DNA from: Syntrophorhabdaceae bacterium
Lineage (GTDB): Bacteria > Desulfobacterota > Deferrimicrobia > Deferrimicrobiales > Deferrimicrobiaceae
Assembly: GCA_009783195.1 (NCBI GenBank)
Contig: WRHP01000017.1
Coordinates: 1 to 34,676, forward strand
Length of the DNA: 34,676 nt
Reading direction: 5' to 3'
This document shows, piece by piece, positions 14,037 to 22,056 of the stretch (position 1 is the first letter of the stretch; each line of letters opens with the position of its first letter). The notes under the pieces are model-generated. The model worked only from the letters and a program-made list of their open reading frames with translations. It was not told where the DNA came from and ran no database searches. The position numbers and the translations under genes were made by a program.

Positions 14037-15930
14037 AACATCTCTTCCTTCGCTTGAGAAGAACCCGGACAGCGTTCCGCCCGAAGAAGAAACGCGACAG
14101 TGCTCTACCCCTGTCGAGCCGTCCGAAACCGCAGGCGTTGTTCCGCCCGAAGAAGAAATGCAACGGTTGCGTTCGCTACTGCTCAAGTCAGAGATCGAAA
14201 AAATCAGCGATCTGGAACGCAGGCTCAATGATTTTGCGACAAAGGCGAAAGAGATCAGCGATGTCCTGCCCGAAGCCATTCTCATGCGCTCAGGCCAGGA
14301 TAATGTGCTTAACAGAGCTTTAGAACCTATTGTCGAACACTCATTCAAGGCCTCCCTGAAGAAAAATCCAAATGATTTTATAAACGCTTTCTTTCCTCTG
14401 ATCGGTTCTACAATTCGCCGTTCAATTTCCGAATCTTTCAATTCCATGCTCAACAGCTTCAGCAAAAGCCTTGAATACTCTTTCTCGCTAAACGGCATTC
14501 TGTGGCGTCTTGAGGCGCTTCGCACCGGCAAGTCGTTCAGTGAAGTTGTGCTGCTCAATACCATGGTTTACAGAGTCAATCAGATTTTTCTGATCCATAG
14601 CGAAACCGGCCTGGTGCTTTCCCATGTGGTCAACGAGGGCGTGACGAGCAAAGATGTGGATCTGGTGTCGGGCATGTTAACCGCGATTCAGGATTTTGCG
14701 CGTGACTGTTTCAACAATGAGGATGAAAACAGTTCGCTCAACTCCTTGAAAATGGATGAATATACGATTTATATCGTGCGAAGCCCCCTGGCTTATATTG
14801 CCTGCATGGTCGAGGGTACGCCGCCAGGCGATTTTCTGGACAGGCTGCATGAAAACCTGGAGTTGATCCTTGCGGAGTGCGGCGGCCTGCTTTATGACTT
14901 CAATGGGGATTCCGCTCCTTTTGAGGCTGCCAACAAATACTTGCGCGATTGCCTGGTCCAGAAATTCAAGGATGACCAAAAACCCACGTCAATCTGGATG
15001 AAACGGATGGTCGTCGGCGCGGGTGTTCTTATCCTGCTTCTTTTCTTTGCGCAGCAATACTATTTCTATAGATCGAACAAAGCAGTGGATATTCTGCTCC
15101 ACGAACCAGGCTGGCTTGTGATAAATGTGACCAAATACTGGGGATTTCGCCCGTGGAAAATAATCTGCTTTAAGGATGAACTGGCGCGTCCGCCTTTCCA
15201 GGTATTTAGTGAAAACGGTTACGACTCGGATATTTTCAATATTCAAATCACTCGTTTTGTTTCCTACGCGCCGGAGATCGTCAAACAAAGGGCGATCAAA
15301 AGAATCATGCCGCCGGAAGAAGTCAAAATAAGTTTCGCGGAAGGAACCCTGTTTTTATCCGGCATAGCGGACATGAGCTGGATTCTTGACGCGCGGCAGA
15401 TAGCGCTGACAACCCCAGGCGTAAACAGCGTGGATGTTTCCGGAATTCATGATCCGCGCGCGGCCGAACTGACAAACTTGATCCGGTCTATCGAGACGGC
15501 GGTTATCCGTTTCCAGGCAGGCAGCGACATGCCTATTCCGTCTGACCGGCCTGCGCTGGACAAAGCGATCAACGACTTGGTATCCTTGGAACGTATGGTC
15601 AGCCATATGGGACTGGCTGTCAATCTGACGATCTATGGGCAGGCGGACGCAACAGGCTCTGACAAACGTAATTATGATATCAGCCAGTTGCGGGCAAGAA
15701 TGATCGCTTCCAGGCTTTTTGCGCGGCAGGTTAATATCCCTACCGCGATTTATGGAATCGGCGCCGATTTGACTCACGGTAAAACCGAAGAAAGGGAAAA
15801 TCCGGACAGGCGGAAAATCGACCTGAGAGTGCATTTGGTCAAAGTTGCCGAAGCCGACTATTTGCTGCCGCTGAAAAAACAAGAAGGAAATGTTGACAAC
15901 AACACCACTGTGTCACCGAACAAACAATAA
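14029..15930 (+). CDS. Roadblock/longin-like and OmpA-domain transmembrane protein (633 aa)
   Basis: Domains in order: a polar N-terminus with a repeated PPEEE motif (17-21, 39-43); a helical cytoplasmic part (about 45-170); a roadblock/longin-like alpha/beta domain (about 175-292) with FLIHSETGLVLSHV and DLVSGMLTAIQDFARD; one transmembrane helix (about 326-347); a periplasmic region with a BON-like segment (about 415-475); and an OmpA/MotB-type peptidoglycan-binding domain (about 500-603) with GQADATG (D540), NYDISQLRAR (N548, R555) and GADLTHG. The roadblock fold is used by MglB-type proteins to control Ras-like GTPases, and such a GTPase is encoded next. The protein probably links the cell wall to a cytoplasmic GTPase switch. 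No ribosome site precedes the ATG, but an overlapping 12-codon frame may couple translation. Confidence 0.85.
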   Translation: MPETSLPSLEKNPDSVPPEEETRQCSTPVEPSETAGVVPPEEEMQRLRSLLLKSEIEKISDLERRLNDFATKAKEISDVLPEAILMRSGQDNVLNRALEPIVEHSFKASLKKNPNDFINAFFPLIGSTIRRSISESFNSMLNSFSKSLEYSFSLNGILWRLEALRTGKSFSEVVLLNTMVYRVNQIFLIHSETGLVLSHVVNEGVTSKDVDLVSGMLTAIQDFARDCFNNEDENSSLNSLKMDEYTIYIVRSPLAYIACMVEGTPPGDFLDRLHENLELILAECGGLLYDFNGDSAPFEAANKYLRDCLVQKFKDDQKPTSIWMKRMVVGAGVLILLLFFAQQYYFYRSNKAVDILLHEPGWLVINVTKYWGFRPWKIICFKDELARPPFQVFSENGYDSDIFNIQITRFVSYAPEIVKQRAIKRIMPPEEVKISFAEGTLFLSGIADMSWILDARQIALTTPGVNSVDVSGIHDPRAAELTNLIRSIETAVIRFQAGSDMPIPSDRPALDKAINDLVSLERMVSHMGLAVNLTIYGQADATGSDKRNYDISQLRARMIASRLFARQVNIPTAIYGIGADLTHGKTEERENPDRRKIDLRVHLVKVAEADYLLPLKKQEGNVDNNTTVSPNKQ

Positions 15931-15983
15931 CAGTAAAATCAATCGGTATTAGCGAACCGAATTTCAAGGTATATTTAACAATA

Positions 15984-16484
15984 ATGATAAGCAAAAAAAT
16001 ATGTATGCTGGGTTTACTTGCCGTTGGCAAAACTTCTCTTGTCGAACAGTATGTAAAATCTATTTTCTCCGACAATTATCTCTCTACGATCGGCGTAAAA
16101 ATCAGCAAGAAAAGCATCAATGTTGACGGCACAGATATGTCTCTCGTTCTCTGGGACATGGAAGGCAAAGATGATTATACCGAGATCAATATGCTATACC
16201 TTCGCGGCGCAATGGGGTTTTTCGTTGTCGCCGACCTGACCCGCGCCGAAACGTTTGACGCGGCGATCAAAATCAGGCAGATGGTGCTGGACGCTCTGGG
16301 CAAGGATGTACCCAACATGCTGCTTCTGAATAAAAGCGACTTGCCCGATTGGGAAATGGATGACGAACACGTGGAAAAAGCTCAAGCTTTAGGCATAAAA
16401 ATTCTGCGTACCAGCGCCAAAACGGGAACGGCTGTGCAGGAAGCTTTTGAAACCTTGGCGCGGGACATGTTGGGACAAAACTAA
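15984..16484 (+). CDS. Ras/Rab/MglA-like small GTPase (166 aa)
   Basis: A compact single-domain GTPase with every G box: P-loop G10-LLAV-GKTS (10-18), switch I Thr35 in STIGVKI, WDMEG (D58, G61), NKSD (116-119) and TSAKTG (143-148). The length and the WDxxG form place it with bacterial Ras-like GTPases. The residue after G61 is Lys62 instead of the catalytic Gln of Ras, which suggests slow intrinsic hydrolysis. There is no lipidation cysteine at the C-terminus, so membrane recruitment must come from a partner. The roadblock-like domain of the preceding gene is the obvious candidate. The ribosome site is weak (AAGG, 13 bases upstream). The stop codon abuts the start of the GGDEF gene. A polarity or motility-type switch is inferred. 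Confidence 0.92.
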   Translation: MISKKICMLGLLAVGKTSLVEQYVKSIFSDNYLSTIGVKISKKSINVDGTDMSLVLWDMEGKDDYTEINMLYLRGAMGFFVVADLTRAETFDAAIKIRQMVLDALGKDVPNMLLLNKSDLPDWEMDDEHVEKAQALGIKILRTSAKTGTAVQEAFETLARDMLGQN

Positions 16485-17399
16485 ATGGGCGATAAAGAAA
16501 TCATCTATTCGATACTCAACGCCGCTGATATCGCCGTGCTGAAGCGGCTTGGGCCTGGAAAATATGTCCCGATCGGGGAGGTTCCCCGCTTCTACCGCGA
16601 GTTGTATCCGGATGACGAAAACGGGCCCTGCTCCGCGCCATGGAACCATTCGGACATGCTGGCCTTTTTCATTGAAGACGCCGAGCATTTCTTTTCGGAG
16701 AAGCAAGAAGGTCAGTATTCATCCAGCGTGTGGCAAGAAGACGGCGTTGGCGAAGACGCGGCGCTTATCGCGCAGGCGCTGATAACGCCCAAAGGAATGG
16801 TGATCACCGTACGCCGTTTCCGGGATGAGTACATCGAGCGCGTCAGGGTTATACAGAAAGCAAGAGAAAACCTTCTGGAGAAAAGAGAACTAAAACACAA
16901 TCTGGAACTGTACAAAACTATCTCCCGCACGGATAAACTTACGTCTCTCTTTAATCAGGCCGCTTTCAAGGAGATCCTCAAGTCGGAAATCCAGAATGCC
17001 AAAGACACCGGCACCCGCCTGTCGCTCATAATCATGGATATTGACGATTTCAAGAAGGTCAACGACACGCACGGACATCTTGTCGGCGACGCGGTGCTGG
17101 CCGCCTTTGGGAAGATATTGATGTCGCACCTGCGTGACGGAGATATCGCCGCAAGATATGGTGGGGAAGAATTTGCCATCCTGGCGAAAAGAACAACACA
17201 GGACCAGGTTTTTCGCATGGCGGAAAATTTGCGCAAGCTGATAGAACGCCACGATTTCCCAACGGTCAAACATGTTACCGCCAGCGTCGGCTGCACCGCT
17301 TATTTGCCGCCTGAAGATCAAAACGAGTTCATTCAGCGGGCTGATTTTGCTCTGTATGACGCGAAGCGCAGCAACAAGAACAACGTCAAAATCCGGTAA
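16485..17399 (+). CDS. GGDEF diguanylate cyclase (304 aa)
   Basis: The C-terminal half (about 140-304) is a GGDEF domain making c-di-GMP from two GTP. The active-site motif is GGEEF (226-230), the inhibitory I-site RDGD (217-220) lies five residues before it, and DIDDFKKVNDTHGH (184-197) carries the metal and substrate residues. It is therefore expected to be active and product-inhibited. Residues 1-130 are an unrecognised N-terminal domain with AVLKRLGPGKYVPIGE and WNHSDMLAFFIEDAEHFF, followed by a short coiled helix (about 120-147) that joins domains in many cyclases. The ATG directly follows the GTPase stop codon, so the two proteins are made from one message. Control of the cyclase by the GTPase switch is an inference from this arrangement. 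Confidence 0.93.
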   Translation: MGDKEIIYSILNAADIAVLKRLGPGKYVPIGEVPRFYRELYPDDENGPCSAPWNHSDMLAFFIEDAEHFFSEKQEGQYSSSVWQEDGVGEDAALIAQALITPKGMVITVRRFRDEYIERVRVIQKARENLLEKRELKHNLELYKTISRTDKLTSLFNQAAFKEILKSEIQNAKDTGTRLSLIIMDIDDFKKVNDTHGHLVGDAVLAAFGKILMSHLRDGDIAARYGGEEFAILAKRTTQDQVFRMAENLRKLIERHDFPTVKHVTASVGCTAYLPPEDQNEFIQRADFALYDAKRSNKNNVKIR

Positions 17400-17449
17400 C
17401 GGGCCCAAGCGGACATCGCGCCAACGCAAGCATCCACAAAGCCCGGCTT

Positions 17450-19069
17450 TTAAGTCTCCGCCCGTCTTGTGATCGGCATACGGCGGTCTCTCCCGAGAGC
17501 GCGTGGCGTGATCTTTACGCCGGGAGGCGCCTGACGGCGCTTGTACTCGCTGTTATCCACCATCGAAACAACCTGCCGGACAATGTCCGGATCGTGCCCC
17601 GCTTCAATCATCTCCCGGATACTCTTGTCCTGCTCCACGTACAGTTTGAGGATCGGATCAAGAACCTCGTATTCCGGCAGAGTATCCGTATCCTTCTGGT
17701 TTGGCTTAAGCTCCGCGGTTGGAGCTTTTGCAAACACCCGCTCCGGAATGATCTCCAGCGCGTGGCTTTCGTTGTACCAGCGCGAAACGCGGTACACCAT
17801 CGTCTTGAAAACATCCTTGATAACCGCGAATCCTCCCGCCATATCCCCGTAAAGCGTGGCATACCCCACGCTCATCTCGCTCTTGTTGCCGGTGGCAAGA
17901 ACCATGGACCCGAACTTGTTGGACATCGCCATCAAAAGCGTGCCGCGGATACGCGCCTGCAGGTTCTCCTCGGTAGAATCCGACGCAAGGTTTCGGAAAG
18001 GCTCCGCAAGCGTGCTGCGGAACATATCGAACACTTCGGTAATGGAAAGGTCTATGCAGCGAATGCCGAGGTTGGCCGCCAAAGCATGCGCGTCCTGTAC
18101 GCTCTCTTTCGAGGTGTAAGGCGACGACATCGTTACTCCGAGCACGCGGTCGGAAGAAAGCGCCTCCACCGCCACCGCCGCGACAATTGACGAATCAAGC
18201 CCCCCGGAAAGCCCGATGACCACTCCGGGGAACCGGTTTTTCTCGATATAGTCACGCGTTCCGGTCACCAGCGCCCGGAACACTTCCTCTTCCGCGCGCG
18301 GGATGGGCGCGATAGGACCGTGCGGCTCCCGCCCCCATATGTCGCACACGAGCAGTTCCTCCTCAAACATCGCCGCCCGCGCGATCACTTCGCCCGACGA
18401 GTCGACCACCATGCTCCCGCCGTCGAACACCAGCTCGTCCTGGCCGCCCACCATGTTGCAGTATGCGACCGGCAAGCGGTTTCTCTTTGCGTGAGAAGAT
18501 ACAAGGTCGCGCCGGGTCCGCCACTTCCCCGCATGATACGGAGAAGAGGAAATGTTGATTATCAACCCGGCGCCTTCTTTCGCTTCACGCGGCACCGGCC
18601 CGCCGGAAACCCACACATCTTCACATATAGTTATTCCAACCCGCGTACCATTGACGGACACAAGCAGCGGCTCCGACCCTTTTTGGAAATAGCGCATTTC
18701 GTCGAAGACACCATAATTAGGCAGATGCATCTTCCGGTAGACCCCTACGGACCCGCCGTTTGCCGCGACACCCGCCGCATTGTATGTGCGCCCCTTTCCG
18801 TCCCGGTCCACAAAACCGACCACGGCGGTGATCCCGCTGATCTCGCGGGCTACTTCTTCCCACGCGGCCAGGTTCCTGTCGATGAAGGAAGCGCGCAGCA
18901 ACAGATCTTCCGGCGGATACCCGGTTATGGAAAGCTCCGGGAAGATGACCAGGTCCGCCTTCGCTTCCCGCGCGCGCGCGGAGGTTTCGAGGATCTTGCG
19001 GACATTTCCGGGAATATCGCCCACCGTGGCGTTGATTTGCGCCAAGGCTACTCGCAGCAGTCTACTCAT
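17450..19069 (-). CDS. nadE: Glutamine-dependent NAD+ synthetase
   Basis: This cytoplasmic enzyme amidates deamido-NAD+ in the last step of NAD+ synthesis, using glutamine. The N-terminal nitrilase-type glutaminase domain (about 1-255) has the triad Glu45 (FPELSITGYP), Lys113 (YRKMHLPN) and Cys149 (ITICEDVW). The C-terminal synthetase domain has the ATP pyrophosphatase loop SGGLDSS (288-294), then GVTMSSPYTS and ATGNKSE. The length of 539 residues is usual for the two-domain bacterial form. The ATG at 19069 has only a weak upstream purine stretch. It is transcribed in the same direction as plsC, 96 bases downstream of it, and converges with the GGDEF gene. Confidence 0.95.
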   Translation of the reverse strand: MSRLLRVALAQINATVGDIPGNVRKILETSARAREAKADLVIFPELSITGYPPEDLLLRASFIDRNLAAWEEVAREISGITAVVGFVDRDGKGRTYNAAGVAANGGSVGVYRKMHLPNYGVFDEMRYFQKGSEPLLVSVNGTRVGITICEDVWVSGGPVPREAKEGAGLIINISSSPYHAGKWRTRRDLVSSHAKRNRLPVAYCNMVGGQDELVFDGGSMVVDSSGEVIARAAMFEEELLVCDIWGREPHGPIAPIPRAEEEVFRALVTGTRDYIEKNRFPGVVIGLSGGLDSSIVAAVAVEALSSDRVLGVTMSSPYTSKESVQDAHALAANLGIRCIDLSITEVFDMFRSTLAEPFRNLASDSTEENLQARIRGTLLMAMSNKFGSMVLATGNKSEMSVGYATLYGDMAGGFAVIKDVFKTMVYRVSRWYNESHALEIIPERVFAKAPTAELKPNQKDTDTLPEYEVLDPILKLYVEQDKSIREMIEAGHDPDIVRQVVSMVDNSEYKRRQAPPGVKITPRALGRDRRMPITRRAET

Positions 19070-19165
19070 CCCGATATTTTCTTAGAACAGGGGGCTGGTG
19101 TGAAGCTAAAGGATTTCGCGCGGCAAACTTTTTTCCCTGGCTTTTTCTTTCCGGACTTTGTCGTT

Positions 19166-19870
19166 TCAGGAAAGAAGCGCGGCCCTCACCTGGCTCATAA
19201 GCTCCGGGATGTCGGACTCAGTCTTGCCTTCCGTCGGAATGGGATCGAACAACTCAACAACCACATGCCCCGAGCGCACCGTCAAAGCGTCGGCAGGAAG
19301 AAGTTCGTGGCTTCCATGTATCCGCACCGGCACGACCGGAAGCCCCGCTCCCAGCGCAAGGTGAAAACCGCCTTTTTTAAACGGTTGAAGTTTTCCGTCC
19401 TTGCTTCGGGTTCCTTCGGGGAAGACCAGCACCGACATGTTTCCCGTAAGTTCCTTGCCGGCATCTCCCATCGATTTACGGGCCTGTTTTGCGTCAGATC
19501 GGTCGACCATGATCTGCCCCATCGCCAAAAGCGCCCATCCAAACACCGGGATCTTTGATAACTCCTTTTTGAACACCCAAAACAGCGGCTGTGGAAAAAC
19601 AATCGTCAGCACGGGCGGGTCAAGATAGCTTGTATGCGCCGATAAAAAAACGTACCCTTTGTCCGGGTCCACCCTGGATACGCCGCGCCCCTCCACCGTA
19701 ACCCCAAGCATCCACAAGGCAATACCGGAGTACAGCTTCGACGCCCGGCGAAACAGCCTCCCTTTCCTCTCCCGCGTGCAAGCCAGCAAACCAAGCAATA
19801 TGACCGGTATCCCAATAAAAAACGTCAGCAATCCGACGGCCAGCCACTGGAAACAACCGCGAAGCGTCAC
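19166..19870 (-). CDS. plsC: 1-acyl-sn-glycerol-3-phosphate acyltransferase family (PlsC-like)
   Basis: This membrane-bound acyltransferase of phospholipid synthesis has the catalytic HX4D motif in SAHTSYLDPP, a KKELSKIPVFGW segment, and FPEGTRS, which binds the glycerol phosphate. An N-terminal hydrophobic helix (QWLAVGLLTFFIGIPVILL) anchors it. An ATG exists at 19939, but that start would overlap the nth gene by 73 bases. The GTG at 19870 overlaps the nth stop by only four bases (GTGA) and has a GGGG stretch upstream, so it is preferred, giving 234 residues. The tight spacing indicates co-transcription with nth and the LapA-like gene. Confidence 0.88.
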   Translation of the reverse strand: MTLRGCFQWLAVGLLTFFIGIPVILLGLLACTRERKGRLFRRASKLYSGIALWMLGVTVEGRGVSRVDPDKGYVFLSAHTSYLDPPVLTIVFPQPLFWVFKKELSKIPVFGWALLAMGQIMVDRSDAKQARKSMGDAGKELTGNMSVLVFPEGTRSKDGKLQPFKKGGFHLALGAGLPVVPVRIHGSHELLPADALTVRSGHVVVELFDPIPTEGKTESDIPELMSQVRAALLS

Positions 19871-20553
19871 CGGGAACCCCTTTCCGGAACCGGCTCCGCT
19901 CCGGTCGGACACACTTTCAGCAGCGGACACGACGGACACAGCGGATTGCGCGGCCGGCAGATCTCGCGGCCCAACTGGATGATATTAAGGTGTGTGCTCA
20001 CATGGGCGCCTTCCGGAATATGCGGCTCCAACAGAAGCGCCGCCTTCGCGGGAGAAGCCGACGGCGGGACCAGCCCAAGCCGTTTCACCACCCTGAAGAC
20101 ATGCGTATCCACAGGAAACGCGGGAAACCCAAAAGAAAACAGCAACAGGATGTTGGCGGTTTTGACGCCGACTCCTCCAAAAGAGGTGATATAGTCGCGC
20201 GCCTCCGGAAGCGGCATCGATTCGAGAAAATCCAGGGTATAGCCTCCACGTTCCTGTTTCAGCCGCGAAAGCGCGGCCAGGATCGAAGCCGACTTAGTCC
20301 GCGAAAGTCCGGCGGGACGGATCGTCTCCGCCAGCTCACCGGCATCCGCGGCGGCCAGCCGTGGAAATGTGGGGTATTTTTTTCGCAGCGCGGCAAACGC
20401 GCGATCACGGCAGGCATCCGTTGTGTTCTGCGAGAGGATCGTCAGGACAAGGTTCCAGACAGGCGGCATCTCGTGCGGGCAGGATTTCGGAGTCCCGAAG
20501 CTTGAAGCGAGACGCCGGTTGACCTCAGCCAGACGCGCGGAAATTCCTTTCAA
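19867..20553 (-). CDS. nth: Endonuclease III-family DNA glycosylase
   Basis: A helix-hairpin-helix GPD base-excision repair enzyme that removes oxidised pyrimidines and nicks abasic sites. SFGGVGVKTAN carries catalytic Lys131, and VDTHVFR carries Asp149, the same 18-residue spacing as in E. coli Nth (Lys120/Asp138). The C-terminal [4Fe-4S] motif C-x6-C-x2-C-x5-C is complete (C199, C206, C209, C215). At 228 residues it has family length. Motif details such as TILSQNTTD in place of LLSAQATD place it in a less studied branch of the family. The start is a TTG at 20553, preceded by GGAGGA and directly following the stop of the LapA-like gene. Confidence 0.92.
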   Translation of the reverse strand: MKGISARLAEVNRRLASSFGTPKSCPHEMPPVWNLVLTILSQNTTDACRDRAFAALRKKYPTFPRLAAADAGELAETIRPAGLSRTKSASILAALSRLKQERGGYTLDFLESMPLPEARDYITSFGGVGVKTANILLLFSFGFPAFPVDTHVFRVVKRLGLVPPSASPAKAALLLEPHIPEGAHVSTHLNIIQLGREICRPRNPLCPSCPLLKVCPTGAEPVPERGSR

Positions 20554-20925
20554 TCAGCTTCCTCCGGATCTGGAAACCTGGGGGGCGCGTTCGTATTGAT
20601 CTTTTAGTTGCGCGATTTCTTTCTTGAGGTCTGCAACTTCCGCCTCCAGATCCCTGACAGCGTTATCCGCCTCCGGTTTCCGGTTCGCCTGGCTTGTCTT
20701 GTTTGCTCCAGCCTCCTGATTAAGGCGTTTGCGGAAATACCCCGTAACCGAGACCAGCAAACCGCTTAAAAGCCCCGCCACGAAAGACGCCACAATTAAC
20801 ACAAACTGGCTGGTGTTCCACCTGAACAAGAAAAACTGCACGGTGACATTATCCCGATTCTGGAAGGAGAACAGCGCAATCAGCCCTAAAAGAACCACGA
20901 GGATAATCAATGATGATTTTTTCAT
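20554..20925 (-). CDS. LapA/DUF1049-domain small membrane protein (123 aa)
   Basis: A first helix (LIILVVLLGLIALFSF), then QNRDNVTVQFFLFRWNTSQF, and a second helix (VLIVASFVAGLLSGLL) give the LapA/DUF1049 pattern. A basic stretch and a C-terminal coiled coil (about 88-115) follow on the cytoplasmic side. In E. coli, LapA acts with LapB in controlling LPS synthesis through LpxC. Transfer of that role here is an assumption, since LapB is not nearby. GGAG lies just upstream of the ATG. It is the first gene of a compact lapA-like/nth/plsC run. Confidence 0.88.
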   Translation of the reverse strand: MKKSSLIILVVLLGLIALFSFQNRDNVTVQFFLFRWNTSQFVLIVASFVAGLLSGLLVSVTGYFRKRLNQEAGANKTSQANRKPEADNAVRDLEAEVADLKKEIAQLKDQYERAPQVSRSGGS

Positions 20926-20953
20926 CGTTACTCCGTTTTTTGCCCGTTTTGTT

Positions 20954-22012
20954 CTATATGAAATCCTTGATCATCCGTTTCATGTGCTCGCACTTAAACG
21001 AACCCTCGCACACCTCGTCGCATGGCTCGATGTGACTGACCACGTAGGCATTCCCAAGCAGCTCCCGGATATCGTTTTCCAGATGGTCCGTCACGCGGTG
21101 GGCTTCTCCCAGCAACTGCTCCCGGCACATCACAACATGGAAATCCACCTGAATATCGGACCCCGAACGGCGGGTTCGTAGAGCGTGCAGGTTCTTCACT
21201 ATCGGCTGGTGCCTCTCTATGAGGCGTTCGATGTCGTTAACCGTGTCCGGCGGAAGACTTATGTCCAAAACATCACGGAACGCGCCAATAATCAGGGGCC
21301 ACGCGGAAACAATTATGAACGCTCCCACCGCCATGGCGATAACGGGGTCCAGCCACTTCCAGCCCGTAAACCTGAACAGAACAAGAGAAAACAGGATGCC
21401 GCATCCGGAATATACGTCCATCCGGAAATGAACAGAATCCGCAATCAGCGCCGTGGAACCAGTTAACTCCCCCGCCCTGCGAATCCGGCTGGATATGAAC
21501 CAGGACGCCACCATCGAAAAGATCATCACAAAAATACCCGCGTCCAGGCCGAGACCTTCGGGTACAGATCCCTTCCACAAACGCCGCGCCGCCTCCAGCG
21601 CCACTCCCACGCCGGTGAGGGCAATTACTCCCCCCTGGAACAGCGTTCCCAGCGTCTCCATCTTTCCGTGGCCGTACGGGTGAGATTCGTCCGCCGGATT
21701 CGACGCCTTGGTGATTGACACGAGGTTGACGCCGGACATGAAAATATCCGCAAGGTTGTCGATGGCCGAGGCAAGGATTCCGATCGATCCGGAGATAATT
21801 CCCACCACCATCTTCAGCGCGCAGAGGAAAACCGCGCTTCCCAGCGAGAAGCGGGCGGTCCGAATACGAAGCTTTCGGTTTTCTTCCGTCCCTACGGGAA
21901 TAGCGGGGACATTGGTCACGGATTTGCCTTGACGCCTTTCCGGGTACGAAACAACCCCACTGGGAAATACCGCGATTTGACACGATTTCCTGCTATTGCA
22001 AGAATAGCACAT
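20954..22012 (-). CDS. Cation diffusion facilitator family transporter
   Basis: A CDF-type proton/metal antiporter. Helix 2 has SAIDNLADIF, the first metal-site motif, and helix 5 has ADSVHFRMD, the second (HxxxD). HPYGHGKMETL between helices 2 and 3 is the family signature. Four more helices and a cytoplasmic ferredoxin-like C-terminal domain (about 250 to the end) follow. The tail is cysteine-rich (EPCDEVCEGSFKCEH), which is unusual and could bind metal. The substrate (Zn, Fe, Mn or Co) cannot be decided. The start is uncertain: ATG at 22057 overlaps queE, ATG at 22012 avoids it but has a weak ribosome site, and GTG at 21919 has AAGG upstream and removes a CYSC-containing extension. The two genes diverge with essentially no gap. 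Confidence 0.85.
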   Translation of the reverse strand: MCYSCNSRKSCQIAVFPSGVVSYPERRQGKSVTNVPAIPVGTEENRKLRIRTARFSLGSAVFLCALKMVVGIISGSIGILASAIDNLADIFMSGVNLVSITKASNPADESHPYGHGKMETLGTLFQGGVIALTGVGVALEAARRLWKGSVPEGLGLDAGIFVMIFSMVASWFISSRIRRAGELTGSTALIADSVHFRMDVYSGCGILFSLVLFRFTGWKWLDPVIAMAVGAFIIVSAWPLIIGAFRDVLDISLPPDTVNDIERLIERHQPIVKNLHALRTRRSGSDIQVDFHVVMCREQLLGEAHRVTDHLENDIRELLGNAYVVSHIEPCDEVCEGSFKCEHMKRMIKDFI

Positions 22013-22056
22013 AGTTTTTTTCCGGGAGGCTGCGTATTCCAGCGCCGCTTGAATCA

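Noticed and set aside
18320-19558. Open frame of 412 codons on the plus strand
   Set aside because: It is antisense to nadE and plsC, which carry clear catalytic motifs; the GC-rich codon pattern leaves the opposite frame open by chance.
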